Position numbers and translations under genes: made by a program
The notes under the pieces: model-generated
What the model saw: the letters and a program-made list of their open reading frames with translations, nothing else
Told to the model about the DNA's origin: nothing
Database searches by the model: none
DNA from: Colletes latitarsis
Lineage: Eukaryota > Arthropoda > Insecta > Hymenoptera > Colletidae
Assembly (NCBI RefSeq): GCF_051014445.1
Contig: NW_027488365.1
Coordinates: 3,782,001 to 3,846,000 of the forward strand
Reading direction: 5' to 3'
Length of the DNA stretch: 64,000 bases
Shown here: in pieces, positions 21,560-36,366 of the stretch
Position numbering within the stretch: position 1 is the first letter of the stretch
How the letters are laid out: each line of letters starts with the position of its first letter

Positions 21560-24500
21560 GCTCATTCTTTCGCATATTTCTCATACTTGATGGCTAGATC
21601 CTGGGCTTTTTCTGGATTGCATCACGTAGTAATGAAGTACAACACTGAAACAGTCAATTAAACCTGGTTTCGATCAATATTTTAGAGAATAATTCATGTT
21701 AGGTCTAGGGTAGGTCTGGGATTTGCTCTCATCAGGCACATTCTTTCGCATATTTCTCATACTTGATGGCTAGATCCTGGGCTGTTTCTGGATTGTATGA
21801 CGTAGTAATGTGGTACCACACTGAAACAGTCAATTAAACCTGGTTTCGATCAATATTTTAGAGGATAACGCAAGTTAGGTCTAGGTTAGGCCTGGGATTT
21901 GCCCTTATCAGGGTCATACTTTCGCAGTTTTAACAAAGATGTTGACCTGATCGAGGGTTTTTTCTGCTCTGGATCACGTAGTAAAGTGGTACCACACTGA
22001 AACATTCAATTAAACCTGGTCTTGATAAATATTCTAGAGGATAACGCATGTTAGGTCTAGGTTAGGTCTGGGATTTGCTCTCATCAGGCTCATTCTTTCG
22101 CATATTTCTCATACTTGATGGCTATATCCTGGGCTTTTTCTGGATTGCATCACGTAGTAATGAAGTACAACACTGAAACAGTCAATTAAACCTGGTTTCC
22201 ATCAATATCTTAGAGGACAACGCAAGTTAGGTCTGACATAGGTCTGGGATTCGCCCTCATCAGGCTCATACTTTCGCGTTTTTCACATATTTGTTGAACA
22301 GATCCTGGGTTTTTTCTGGTTTGTATCACGTAGTAATGAAGTACAATACTGAAACAGTCAATTAAACCTGGTTTGGATCAATATTTTAGAGGATAACGCA
22401 TGTTAGGTCTAGGTTAGCCCCGCGATTTTCACTCATCAGACTCATACTTTCGCATTCTTCTCATACTTGCTGAACTGATCCTGGCTTTTTCTGGTTTGGA
22501 TCACGTAGTAATGTGGTACCACACTGAAACAGTCGATTAAACATGGTTTCGATCAATATCTTAGAGGATAACGCAAGTTAAGTCTGGGATTGGTCTGGGA
22601 TTTGACCTCATCAGACTCATACTTTCGCACACTTCACATACTCGTTGAACAGATCCTGGGTTATTTTCTGGTTTGGATCACATGGTAATGTGGTACCACA
22701 CTGAAACAGTCGATTAAACCAGGTTCCGATCAATATTTTTGAAGATAACGCATGTTAGGTCTAGGTTAGGCCTGGGATTTTCACTCATCAGACTCATACT
22801 TTCGCATTCTTCACATACTTGTTGAACGGATCCTGGGTTTTTTCTGGTTTGGATCACGAAGTAATGAGGGTCCACACTGAAACAGTCAATTAAACCTGGT
22901 TTCGATCAATATTTTAGAGAAGAATTCTTGTTAGGTCTAGGTTAGGTCTGGGATTTGCTCTCATCAGGCTCGTTCTTTCGCATATTTCTCATACTTGATG
23001 GCTAGATCCTGGGCCTTTTCTGGATTGCATCACGTAGTAATGAAGTACAACACTGAAACAGTCAATTAAACCTGGTTTCCATCAATATCTTAGAGGACAA
23101 CGCAAGTTAGGTCTGGGATTGGTCTGGGATTTGCCCTCATCAGGCTCATACTTTCGCGTTTTTCACATACTTGTTGAACAGATCCTGGGTTTTTTCTGGT
23201 TTGGATCACGTAGTAGTGTGGTACCACACTGAAACAGTCCATTAAACCTGGTTTGGATCAATATTTTAGAGGATAACGCATAGTTAGCTCTGGGATAGGT
23301 CTGGGATTTGCCCTCATCGGGCTCATACTTTCGCGTTTTTTACATACTTGTTGAACAGATCCTGGGTTTTCTCTGGTTTGGATCACGTAGTAGTGTGGTA
23401 CCACACTGAAACAGTCCATTAAACCTGGTTTGGATCAATATTTTAGAGGATAACGCATGTGAGGTCTAGGTTAGGTCTGGGATTTTCACTCTTCAGACTC
23501 ATACTTTCGAATTCTTCACATACTTTTTGAACGGATCCTGGGTTTTTTCTGGTTTGGATCACGTAGTAAGTGGTACCACACTGACACAGTCGATTAAACC
23601 TGGTTTTGATCAATATTTTAGAGGATAACGCATAGTTAGGTTTGGGATAGGTCTGGGATTTGACCTCATCAGACTCATACTTTCGCACACTTCACATACT
23701 CGTTGAACAGATCCTGGGTTACTTTCTGGTTTGGATCACATAGTAATGTGGTACCACACTGAAACAGTCGATTAAACCAGGTTTCGATCAATATAATTGA
23801 GGATAACGCATGTTAGGTCTAGGTTAGGCCTGGGATTTGCTCTCATCAGGCTCATTCTTTCGCATATTTCTCATACTTGATGGCTAGATCCTGGGCTTTT
23901 TCTGGATTGCATCACGTAGTAATGAAGTACAACACTGAAACAGTCAATTAAACCTGGTTTCGATCAATATTTTAGAGAATAATTCATGTTAGGTCTAGGG
24001 TAGGTCTGGGATTTGCTCTCATCAGGCACATTCTTTCGCATATTTCTCATACTTGATGGCTAGATCCTGGGCTGTTTCTGGATTGTATGACGTAGTAATG
24101 TGGTACCACACTGAAACAGTCAATTAAACCTGGTTTCGATCAATATTTTAGAGGATAACGCAAGTTAGGTCTAGGTTAGGCCTGGGATTTGCCCTCATCA
24201 GGGTCATACTTTCGGAGTTTTAACAAAGATGTTGACCTGATCGAGGGTTTTTTCTGCTCTGGATCACGTAGTAAAGTGGTACCACACTGAAACATTCAAT
24301 TAAACCTGGTCTTGATAAATATTCTAGAGGATAACGCATGTTAGGTCTAGGTTAGGTCTGGGATTTGCTCTCATCAGGCTCATTCTTTCGCATATTTCTC
24401 ATACTTGATGGCTATATCCTGGGCTTTTTCTGAATTGCATCACGTAGTAATGAAGTACAACACTGAAACAGTCAATTAAACCTGGTTTCCATCAATATCT

Positions 24501-25571
24501 TAGAGGACAACGCAAGTTAGGTCTGACATAGGTCTGGGATTCGCCCTCATCAGGCTCATACTTTCGCGTTTTTCACATATTTGTTGAACAGATCCTGGGT
24601 TTTTTCTGGTTTGTATCACGTAGTAATGAAGTACAATACTGAAACAGTCAATTAAACCTGGTTTGGATCAATATTTTAGAGGATAACGCGTGTTAGGTCT
24701 AGGTTAGCCCCGCGATTTTCACTCATCAGACTCATACTTTCGCATTCTTCTCATACTTGCTGAACTGATCCTGGGTTTTTTCTGGTTTGGATCACGTAGT
24801 AATGTGGTACCACACTGAAACAGTCGATTAAACATGGTTTCGATCAATATCTTAGAGGATAACGCAAGTTAAGTCTGGGATTGGTCTGGGATTTGACCTC
24901 ATCAGACTCATACTTTCGCACACTTCACATACTCGTTGAACAGATCCTGGGTTATTTTCTGGTTTGGATCACATGGTAATGTGGTACCACACTGAAACAG
25001 TCGATTAAACCAGGTTCCGATCAATATTTTTGAAGATAACGCATGTTAGGTCTAGGTTAGGCCTGGGATTTTCACTCATCAGACTCATACTTTCGCATTC
25101 TTCACATACTTGTTGAACGGATCCTGGGTTTTTTCTGGTTTGGATCACGAAGTAATGAGGGTCCACACTGAAACAGTCAATTATACCTGGTTTCGATCAA
25201 TATTTTAGAGAAGAATTCTTGTTAGGTCTAGGTTAGGTCTGGGATTTGCTCTCATCAGGCTCGTTCTTTCGCATATTTCTCATACTTGATGGCTAGATCC
25301 TGGGCCTTTTCTGGATTGCATCACGTAGTAATGAAGTACAACACTGAAACAGTCAATTAAACCTGGTTTCCATCAATATCTTAGAGGACAACGCAAGTTA
25401 GGTCTGGGATTGGTCTGGGATTTGCCCTCATCAGGCTCATACTTTCGCGTTTTTCACATACTTGTTGAACAGATCCTGGGTTTTTTCTGGTTTGGATCAC
25501 GTAGTAGTGTGGTACCACACTGAAACAGTCCATTAAACCTGGTTTGGATCAATATTTTAGAGGATAACGCA
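21560..25571. repeat. Higher-order repeat: two 1.7-kb copies spaced 2.29 kb (13 monomers)
   Basis: About 21560-23280 and 23850-25571 are near-identical. Shared private variants include gtctgacataggtc, aacaaagatgttgacctg, gttagccccgcg and the agaagaattcttg monomer. The three monomers between the copies (23281-23849) are of other types, so this is a block duplication within the array. Confidence 0.8.
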
Positions 25572-27439
25572 TGTTAGGTCTAGGTTAGGTCTGGAATTTT
25601 CGCTCATCAGGCTCATACTTTCGCATATTTCTCATACTTCATGGCTAGATCCTGGGCTGTTTCTGCATTGTATCACGTAGTAATGTGGTACCACGCTGAA
25701 ACTGTCAATTAAACCTGGTTTCGATCAATATTTTAGAGGATAACGCAAGTTAGGTCTGGGATAGGTCTAGGATTTGCCCTCATCAGGCTCTTACTATCGC
25801 ATATTTCTCATACTTCATGGCTAGATCCTGGGCTATTTCTGGATTGGATCACGTAGTAAAGTGGTACCACACTGAAACATTCAATGAAACCTGTTCTGGA
25901 TAAATATTTTAGAGGATAACGCATCTTAGGTCTGGGTTAGGTCTAAGATTTGCCCTCATCAGGCTCATACTTTCGCACACTTCACATACTCGTTGAACAG
26001 ATCCTGGGTTATTTTCTGGTTTGGGTCACATAGTAATGTGGTACCACACTGAAACAGTCGATTAAACCATGTTTCGATCAATATGTTTGCGGATAACGCA
26101 TGTTAGGTCTAGGGTAGGCCTAGGATTTTCACTCATCAGCCTCATACTTTCGCATTCTTCACATACTTGTTGAACGGATCCTGGGTTTTTTCTGGTTTGG
26201 ATCACGTAGTAGTGTGGTACCACACTGAAACAGTCCATTAAACCTGGTTTGGATCAATATTTTAGAGGATAACGCATGTGAGGTCTAGGTTAGGTCTGGG
26301 ATTTTCACTCTTCAGACTCATACTTTCGAATTCTTCACATACTTGTTGAACGGATCCTGGGTTTTTTCTGGTTTGGATCACATAGTAAAGTGGTACCACA
26401 CTGAAACAGTCAATTAAACCTGGTCTTGATAAATATTTTAGAGGATAACGCATGTTAGGTTTGGGTTAGGTCTAGGATTTGCCCTCAGCAGGCTCATACT
26501 TTCGAATTCTTCACATACTTGTTGAACGGATCCTGGGTTTTTTCTGGTTTGGTTCACGTAGTAATGTGGTACCACACTGAAACAGTCCATTAAACCTGGT
26601 TTGGATGAATATTTTAGAGGATAACGCATGTAAGGTCTAGGTTAGCCCTGGGATTTTCACTCATCAGACTCATACTTTCGCATTCTTCTCATACTTGTTG
26701 AACTGATCCTGGGTTTTTTCTGGTTTGGATCACGTAGTAATGTGTCACCACACTGAAACAGTCCATCAAACCTGGTTTCGCTCAATATTTTAGAGAATAA
26801 TTCATGTTAGGTCTAGGTTAGGTCTGGGATTTGCTCTCATCAGGCTCGTTCTTTCGCATATCTCTCATACTTCATGGCTAGATCCTGGGCTCTTTCTGGA
26901 TTGTATCACGTAGTAATGTGGTACCACGCTGAAACAGTCAATTAAACCTGGTTTCGATCAATATTTTAGAGGATAACGCAAGTTAGGTCTGGCATAGGTC
27001 TGGGATTCACCCTCATCAGGCTCATACTTTCGTGTTTTTCATATACTTGTTGAACAGATCCTGGGTTTTTTCTGGTTTGGATCCCGTAGTAGTGTGGTAC
27101 CACACTGAAACAGTCCATCAAACCTGGTTTCGCTCAATATTTTACAGGATAACGCATCTTAGGTCAAGGTTAGGTCTAAGATTTGCCCTCATCAGGCTCA
27201 CAGTTTCGAGTTTTTCACATACCTGTTAAACAGATCCTGGGTTTTTTCTGGTTTGGATCACGAAGTAGTGTGGTACCACACTGAAACAGTCCATTAAACC
27301 TGGTTTCGCTCAATATTTTAGAGGATAACGCATGTTAGGTCTAGGTTAGGTCTGGGATTTGCTCTCATGAGGCTCATTCTTTCGCATATTTCTCATACTT
27401 GATGGCTAGATCATGGGCTTTCTCTGGATTGCATCACGT

Positions 27440-30400
27440 AGTAATGTAGTACCACACTGAAACAGTCAATGAAACCTGGTTTCCATCAATATTTTTGAAG
27501 CCATCGCAAGTTAGGTCTAGGTAAGGCCTGAGATTTTCACTGATCAGACTCATAATTTCGCCTTCTTCACATACTTGTTGAACGGATCCTGGGTTTTTTC
27601 TGGTTTGGAACACGTAGTAATGTGGTACCACACTGAAACGTTCAATTAAACCTGGTCTTGATAAATATTTTAGAGGATAACGCATGTAAGGTCTAGGTTA
27701 GCCGTGGGATTTTCACTGATCAGACTCATACTTTCGCATATTTCTCATACTTCATGGCTAGATCCTGGGCTATTTCTGGATTGGATCACGTAGTAAAGTG
27801 GTACCACACTGAAACATTCAATGAAACCTGGTCTGGATAAATATTTTAGAGGATAACGCATGTTAGGTTTGGGTTAGGTCTAGGATTTGCCCTCAGCAGG
27901 CTCATACTTTCGCATATTTCTCATACATCATGGCTAGATCCTGGGCTGTTTCTGGGTTGTATCACGTAGTAATGTGGTACCACGCTGAAACAGTCAATTA
28001 AACCAGGTTTCGATCAATATTTTTGAGGATAACGCATGTTAGGTCTAGGTTAGGCCTGGGATTTTCACTCATCAGCCTCATACTTTCGCATTCTTCACAT
28101 ACTTGTTGAACGGATAATGGGTTTCTTCTGGTTTGGATCACGTAGTAATGAGGTACCACACTGAAACAGTCGATTAAACCTGGTTTTGATCAATATTTTA
28201 GAGGATAACGCATAGTCAGGTTTGGGATAGGTCTGGGATTTGCCCTCATCAGACTCATACTTTCGCACACTTCACATACTCGTTGAACAGATCCTGGGTT
28301 ATTTTCTGGTTTGTATCACATAGTAATGTGGTACCACACTGAAACAGTCGATTAAACATGGTTTCGATCAATATTTTAGAGAATAATTCATGTTAGGTCT
28401 AGGTTAGGTCAGGGATTTGCTCTCATCAGGCTCGTTCTTTCGCATATTTCTCATACTTGATGGCTAGATCCTGGGCTTTTTCTGGATTGCATCACGTAGT
28501 AATGAAGTACAACACTGAAACAGTCAATTAAACCTGGTTTCCATCAATATCTTAGAGGACAACGTAAGTTAGGTCTGGGATAGGTCTGGGATTTGCCCTC
28601 ATCTGGCTCATACTTTCGTGTTTTTCACATACTTGTTGAATGATCCTGGGTTTTCTCTGGTTTGGATCACGTAGTAGTGTGGTACCACACTGAAACAGTC
28701 CATTAAACCTGGTTTGGATCAATATTTTAGAGGATAACGCATGTTAGGTCTAGGTTAGGTCTGGAATTTTCACTCTTCAGACACATACTTTCGCATTCTT
28801 CACATACTTGTTGAACGGATCCTGGGTTTTTTCTGGTTTGGATCGCGTAGTAATGTGGTACCACACTGAAACAGTCGATTAAACCTGGTTTTGATCAATA
28901 TTTTAGAGGATAACGCATAGTTAGGTTTGGGATAGGTCTGGGATTTGACCTCATCAGACTCATACTTTCGCACACTTCACATACTCGTTGAACAGATCCT
29001 GGGTTATTTTCTGGTTTGGATCACATAGTAATGTGGTACCACACTGAAACAGTCGATTAAACCAGGTTTCGATCAATATTTTTGAGGACAACGCATGTTA
29101 GGTCTAGGTTAGGCCTGGGATTTTCACTCATCAGACTCATAGTTTCGCATTCTTCACATACTTGTTGAACGGATCCTGGGTTATTTCTGGTTTGGATCAC
29201 GTAGTAATGTGGGACCACACTGAAACAGCCAATTAAACCTGGTTTCGACCAATATTTTAGAGAATAATTCATGTTAGGACTAGGTCAGGTCTGGGATTTG
29301 CTCTCATCAGGCTCATTCTTTCGCATATTTCTCATACTTGATGGCTAGATCCTGGGCTTTTTCTGGTTTGGATCTCGTAGTAATGTGGTACCACACTGAA
29401 ACAGTCGATTAAACCTGGTTTCGATCAATATTTTAGAGGATAACGCGTGTTAAGTCTGGGATTGGTCTGGGATTTGACCTCATCAGACTCATACTTTCGC
29501 ACACTTCACATACTCGTTGAACAGATCCTGGGTTATTTTCTGGTTTGGATCACATAGTAATGTGGTACCACACTGAAACAGACGATTAAACCTGGTTTCC
29601 ATCAATATTTTTGAAGCCATCGCAAGTTAGGTCTAGGTAAGGCCTGAGATTTTCACTGATCAGACTCATAATTTCGCCTTCTTCACATACTTGTTGAACG
29701 GATCCTGGGTTTTTTCTGGTTTGGAACACGTAGTAATGTGGTACCACACTGAAACGTTCAATTAAACCTGGTCTTGATAAATATTTTAGAGGATAACGCA
29801 TGTAAGGTCTAGGTTAGCCGTGGGATTTTCACTGATCAGACTCATACTTTCGCATATTTCTCATACTTCATGGCTAGATCCTGGGCTATTTCTGGATTGG
29901 ATCACGTAGTAAAGTGGTACCACACTGAAACATTCAATGAAACCTGGTCTGGATAAATATTTTAGAGGATAACGCATGTTAGGTTTGGGTTAGGTCTAGG
30001 ATTTGCCCTCAGCAGGCTCATACTTTCGCATATTTCTCATACTTCATGGCTAGATCCTGGGCTGTTTCTGGTTTGTATCACGTAGTAATGTGGTACCACG
30101 CTGAAACAGTCCATTAAACCTGGTTTGGATCAATATTTTAGAGGATAACGCATGTTAGGTCTAGGTTAGGTCTGGAATTTTCACTCTTCAGACACATACT
30201 TTCGCATTCTTCACATACTTGTTGAACGGATCCTGGGATTTTTCTGGTTTGGATCGCGTAGTAATGTGGTACCACACTGAAACAGTCGATTAAACCTGGT
30301 TTTGATCAATATTTTTGAGGATAACGCATAGTTAGGTTTGGGATAGGTCTGGGATTTGACCTCATCAGACTCATACTTTCGCACACTTCACATACTCGTT

Positions 30401-31010
30401 GAACAGATCCTGGGTTATTTTCTGGTTTGGATCACATAGTAATGTGGTACCACACTGAAACAGTCGATTAAACCAGGTTTCGATCAATATTTTTGAGGAC
30501 AACGCATGTTAGGTCTAGGTTAGGCCTGGGATTTTCACTCATCAGACTCATAGTTTCGCATTCTTCACATACTTGTTGAACCGATCCTGGGTTATTTCTG
30601 GTTTGGATCACGTAGTAATGTGGGACCACACTGAAACAGCCAATTAAACCTGGTTTCGACCAATATTTTAGAGAATAATTCATGTTAGGACTAGGTCAGG
30701 TCTGGGATTTGCTCTCATCAGGCTCATTCTTTCGCATATTTCTCATACTTGATGGCTAGATCCTGGGCTTTTTCTGGTTTGGATCTCGTAGTAATGTGGT
30801 ACCACACTGAAACAGTCGATTAAACCTGGTTTCGATCAATATTTTAGAGGATAACGCGTGTTAAGTCTGGGATTGGTCTGGGATTTGACCTCATCAGACT
30901 CATACTTTCGCACACTTCACATACTCGTTGAACAGATCCTGGGTTATTTTCTGGTTTGGATCACATAGTAATGTGGTACCACACTGAAACAGACGATTAA
31001 ACCAGGTTTC
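27440..31010. repeat. Interleaved duplications of 12- and 8-monomer spacing
   Basis: The segment with gaagccatcgcaagttagg (near 27495) recurs near 29611, 2,116 bp later (12 monomers). The segment from about 28720 to 29580 recurs at about 30130-31000, 1,411 bp later (8 monomers). The two duplications overlap, which suggests successive unequal exchanges. Confidence 0.75.
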
Positions 31011-32459
31011 GATCAATATTATTGAGGATAACGCATGTTAGGTCTAGGTTAGGCCTGGGATTTTCACTCATCAGACTCATACTTTCGCATTCTTCACATA
31101 TTTGTTGAACGGATCCTGGGTTTTTTCTGGTTTGGATCACGTAGTAATGTGGGACCACACTGAAACAGCCAATTAAACCTGGTTTCGATCAATATTTTAG
31201 AGAATAATTCATGTTAGGTCTAGGTCAGGTCTGGGATTTGCCCTCATCAGGCTCATACTTTCGCATATTTCTCATACTTCAAGGCTAGACACTGGGCTGT
31301 TTCTGGATTGTATCACGTAGTAATGTGGTACCACGCTGAAACAGTCAATTAAACCTGGTTTCGATCAATATTTTAGAGGATAACGCAAGTTAGGTCTGGG
31401 ATAGGTCTTGGATTTGCCCTCATCAGGCTCTAACTTTCGCATATTTCTCATACTTCATGGCTTGATCCTGGGCTATTTCTGGATTGGATCACGTAGTAAA
31501 GTGGTACCACACTGAAACATTCAATGAAACCTGGTCTGGATAAATATTTTAGAGGATAACGCATCTTAGGTCTGGGTTAGGTCTAAGATTTGCCCTCATC
31601 AGGCTCATACTATCGCATTCTTAGCATACTTGTTGAACGGATCCTGGGTTTTTTCTGGTTTGGATCACGTAGTAATGTGGTACCACACTGTAACAGTCGA
31701 TTAAACCTGGTTTCGATCAATATTTTTGAGGATAACGCATGTTAGGTCTAGGTTAGGCCTGGGATTTGACCTCATCAGACTCATACTATCGCATTCTTAG
31801 CATACTTGTTGAACGGATCCTGGGTTTTTTCTGGTTTGGATCACGTAGTAATGTGGTACCACACTGTAACAGTCGATTAAACCTGGTTTCGATCAATATT
31901 TTAGAGGATAACGCAAGCTAGGTCTGGGATAGGTCTGGGATTTGACCTCATCAGACTCATACTTTCGCACACTTCACATACTCCTTGAACAGATCCTGGG
32001 TTATTTTCTGGTTTGGATCACATAGTAATGTGGTACCACACTGAAACAGTCGATTAAACCTGGTCTGGATAAATATTTTAGAGGATAACGCATCTTAGGT
32101 CTGGGTTAGGTCTAAGATTTGCCCTCATCAGTCTCACAGTTTAGCGTTTTTCACATACTTCTTGAACAGATCCTGGGCTTTCTCTGGTTTGGATCACGAA
32201 GTAGTGTGGTACCACACTGAAACAGTCAATTAAACCTGGTTTCCATCAATATTCTAGAGGTCAACGCATGTTAGGTCTAGGTTAGGCCTGGGATTTGCCC
32301 TCATCAGGGTCATACTGTCGCAGTTTTAACATACTTGTTGAACGGATCCTGGGTTTTTTCTGGCTTGGTTCACGTAGTAATGTGGTACCACACTGAAACA
32401 TTCAATTAAACCTGGTCTTGATAAATATTTTAGATGAAAACGCATGTTAGGTTTGGGTT

Positions 32460-33720
32460 AGGTCTAGGATTTGCCCTCATCAGGCTCATACTTTCGCATA
32501 TTTCTCATACTTGATGGCTAGATCCTGGGCTGTTTCTGGATTGTATCAGGTAGTAAAGTGGTACCACACTGAAACATTCAATGAAACTTGGTCTGGATAA
32601 ATATTTTAGAGGATAACGCATCTTAGGTCTGGGTTAGGTCTAAGATTTGCCCTCATCAGTCTCACAGTTTAGCGTTTTTCACATACTTCTTGAACAGATC
32701 CTGGGTTTTTTCTGGTTTGGATCACGTAGTAATGTGGGGCCACACTGAAACAGTCAAGTAAACCTGGTTTCGATCAATATTTTAGAGAATAATTCATGTT
32801 AGGTCTAGGTTAGGTCTGGGATTTGCCCTCGTCAGGCTCATTCTTTCGCATATTTCTCATACTTGATGGCTAGATGCTCGGCTTTTTCTGGATTGCATCA
32901 CGTAGTAATGAAGTACAACACTGAAACAGTCAAATAAACCTGGTTTCGATCAATATTTTAGAGGATAACGCAAGTTAGGGCTGGGATAGGTCTAGGATTT
33001 GCCCTCATCAGGCTCATACTTTCGCATATTTCTCATACTTGATGGCTAGATCCTGGGCTGTTTCTGGATTGTATCAGGTAGTAAAGTGGTACCACACTGA
33101 AACATTCAATGAAACTTGGTCTGGATAAATATTTTAGAGGATAACGCATCTTAGGTCTGGGTTAGGTCTAAGATTTGCCCTCATCAGTCTCACAGTTTAG
33201 CGTTTTTCACATACTTCTTGAACAGATCCTGGGTTTTTTCTGGTTTGGATCACGTAGTAATGTGGGGCCACACTGAAACAGTCAAGTAAACCTGGTTTCG
33301 ATCAATATTTTAGAGAATAATTCATGTTAGGTCTAGGATAGGTCTGGGATTTGCTCACATCAGGCTCATTCTTTCGCATATTTCTCATACATGTTGAACA
33401 GATCCTGGGTTTTTTCGGGTTTGGTTCACGTAGTAATGTGGTACCACACTGAAACATTCAATTAAACCTTTTCTTGATAAATATTTTAGAGGATAACGCA
33501 TGTTAGGTTTGGGTTAGGTCTAGGATTTGCCCTCATCAGGCTCATACTTTCGCATATATCTCATACTTCATGGCTAGATCCTGGGCTGTTTCTGGATTGT
33601 ATCAGGTAGTAAAGTGGTACCACACTGAAACATTCAATGAAACTTGGTCTGGATAAATATTTTAGAGGATAACGCATCTTAGGTCTGGGTTAGGTCTAAG
33701 ATTTGCCCTCATCAGTCTCA
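32460..33720. repeat. 3-monomer higher-order repeat (about 530 bp)
   Basis: The diagnostic phrase gtatcaggtagtaaagtgg with the following aaacttggtctgg occurs near 32540, 33070 and 33600, spacing about 530 bp, with the intervening monomers also in the same order. Confidence 0.75.
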
Positions 33721-36366
33721 CAGTTTAGCGTTTTTCACATACTTCTTGAACAGATCCTGGGCTTTCTCTGGTTTGGATCACGAAGTAGTGTGGTACCACA
33801 CTGAAACAGTCCATTAAACCTGGTTTCGCTCAATATTTTAGAGGATAACGCATGTTAGGTCTAGGTTAGGTCTGGGATTTGCTCCCATCAGGCTCATTCT
33901 TTCGCATGTTTCTCATACTTGATGGCTAGATCCTGGGCTTTTTCTGGATTGCATCACGTAGTAATGAAGTACAACACTGAAACAGTCAATTAAACCTGGT
34001 TTCCATCAATATTCTAGAGGACAACGCATGTTAGGTCTAGGTTAGGCCTGGGATTTGCCCTCATCAGGGTCATACTGTCGCAGTTTTAACATACTTGTTG
34101 AACGGATCCTGGGTTTTTTCTGGCTTGATTCACGTAGTAATGTGGTACCACACTGAAACATTCAATTAAACCTGGTCTTGATAAATATTTTAGAGGAAAA
34201 CGCATGTTAGGTTTGGGTTAGGTCTAGGATTTGCCCTCATCAGGCTCATACTTTCGCAATATTTCTCATACTTGATGGCTAGATCCTGGGCTGTTTCTGG
34301 ATTGTATCACGTAGTAATGTGGCACCACGCTGAAACAGTCGATTAAACCTGGTTTCGATCAATATTTTAGAGGATAACGCAATTTAAGTCTGGGATAGGT
34401 CTGGGATTTGACCTCATCAGACTCATACTTTCGCGTTTTTCACATACTTCTTGAACAGATCCTGGGTTTTTTCTGGTTTGGATCACGTAGTAATGTGGGG
34501 CCACACTGAAACAGTCAAGTAAACCTGGTTTCGATCAATATTTTAGAGAATAATTCATGTTAGGTCTAGGTTAGGTCTGGGATTTGCCCTCGTCAGGCTC
34601 ATTCTTTCGCATATTTCTCATACTTGATGGCTAGATGCTCGGCTTTTTCTGGATTGCATCACGTAGTAATGAAGTACAACACTGAAACAGTCAGATAAAC
34701 CTGGTTTCGATCAATATTTTAGAGGATAACGCAAGTTAGGGCTGGGATAGGTCTAGGATTTGCCCTCATCAGGCTCTTACTTTCGCATATTTCTCATACT
34801 TCATGGCTAGATCCTGGGCTATTTCTGGATTGGATCACGTGGCAAAGTGGTACCACACTGAAACATTCAATGAAACCTGGTCTGGATAAATATTTTAGAG
34901 GATAACGCATGTTAGGTTTGGGTTAGGTCTAGGATTTGCCCTCATCAGGCTCATACTTTCGCATATTTCACATACTTCATGGCTAGATCCTGGGCTGTTT
35001 CTGGATTGTATCACTTAGTAATGTGGTACCACGCTGAAATAGTCGATTAAACCTGGTTTCGATCAATATTTTTGAGGATAACGCATGTTAGGTCTAGGTT
35101 AGGCCTGGGATTTTCACTCATCAGACTCATACTTTCGCATTCTTCACATACTTGTTGAACGGATCCTGGGTTATTTCTGGTTTGGATCACGTAGTAATGT
35201 GGGTCCACACTGAAACAGTCAATTAAACCTGGTTTCGATCAATATTTTAGAGAATAATTCATGTTAGGTCTATGTTAGGTCTGGGATTTGCTCTCATCAG
35301 GCTCATTCTTTCGCATATTTCTCATACTTGATGGCTAGATCGTGGGCTGTTTCTGGATTGTATGACGTAGTAATGTGGCACCACGCTGAAACAGTCGATT
35401 AAACCTGGTTTCGATCAATATTTTAGAGGATAACGCAAGTTAAGTCTGGGATAGGACTGGGATTTGACCTCATCAGACTCATACTTTCGCGTTTTTCACA
35501 TACTTGGTGAACAGATCCTGGGTTTTTTCAGGTTTGGATCACGTAGTAATGTGGTACCACACTGAAACAGTCCATTAAACCTGGTTTCGATCAATATTTT
35601 TGAGGATAACGCATGTTAGGTCTGGGTTAGGTCTAGGATTTGCCCTCGTCAGGATCATACTTTCGCATTTTTCACATACTTGTTGAACAGATCCTGGGTT
35701 TTTTCTGGTTTGGATCACGTAGTAGTGTGGTACCACACTGAAACAGTCCATGAAACCTGGTTGCGGTCAATATTTTAGAGGATAACGCATTTTAGGTCTG
35801 GGTTAGCTCTAGGATTTGCCCTCATCAGGCTCATTCTTTCGCATATTTCTCAAACTTCATGGCTAGATCCTGGGCTTTTTCTGGATTGCATCACGTAGTA
35901 ATGTGGTACCACACTGAAACATTCAATTAAACCTGGTCTTGATAAATATTTTAGAGGATAACGCATGTTAGGTCTGGGTTAGGTCTAGGATTTGCTCTCA
36001 TCAGACTCATACTTTCGCATTCTTCACATACTTGTTGAACGGATCCTGAGCTATTTCTGGATTGGATCACGTAGTAAAGTGGTACCACACTGAAACATTC
36101 AATGAAATCTGGTCTGGATAAATATTTTAGAGGATAACGCATGTTAGGTCTGGGTTAGGTCTAGGATTTGCCCTCATCAGGCTCATTCTTTCGCATATTT
36201 CTCATACTTGATGGCTAGATCCTGGGCTTCTTCTGGATTGCATCACGTAGTAATGTAGTACCACACTGAAACAGTCAATGAATCCTAGTTTCCATCAATA
36301 TCTTAGAGGACAACGCAAGTTAGGTCTAGGTAAGGCCTGAGATTTTCACTGATCAGACTCATACTT

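Larger units (their letters stand above)
10259..36364. repeat. 176-bp satellite array, block B (about 148 monomers)
   Basis: The same satellite as block A, in the same orientation, with no supportable gene. It is a mosaic of monomer types with nested higher-order repeats. Positions 10259-12660 are paralogous to 40851-43437: the offset is 30,601 bp up to about 11,300 and 30,777 bp after it, so the two regions differ by exactly one monomer. Positions 33301-34596 match block A. Recurrent minus-strand open frames of 63-89 codons are by-products of the repeat. Confidence 0.97.

Noticed and set aside
27032..27229. Plus-strand 65-codon frame in satellite
   Set aside because: Chance frame in a repeat monomer with no counterpart in neighbouring monomers.
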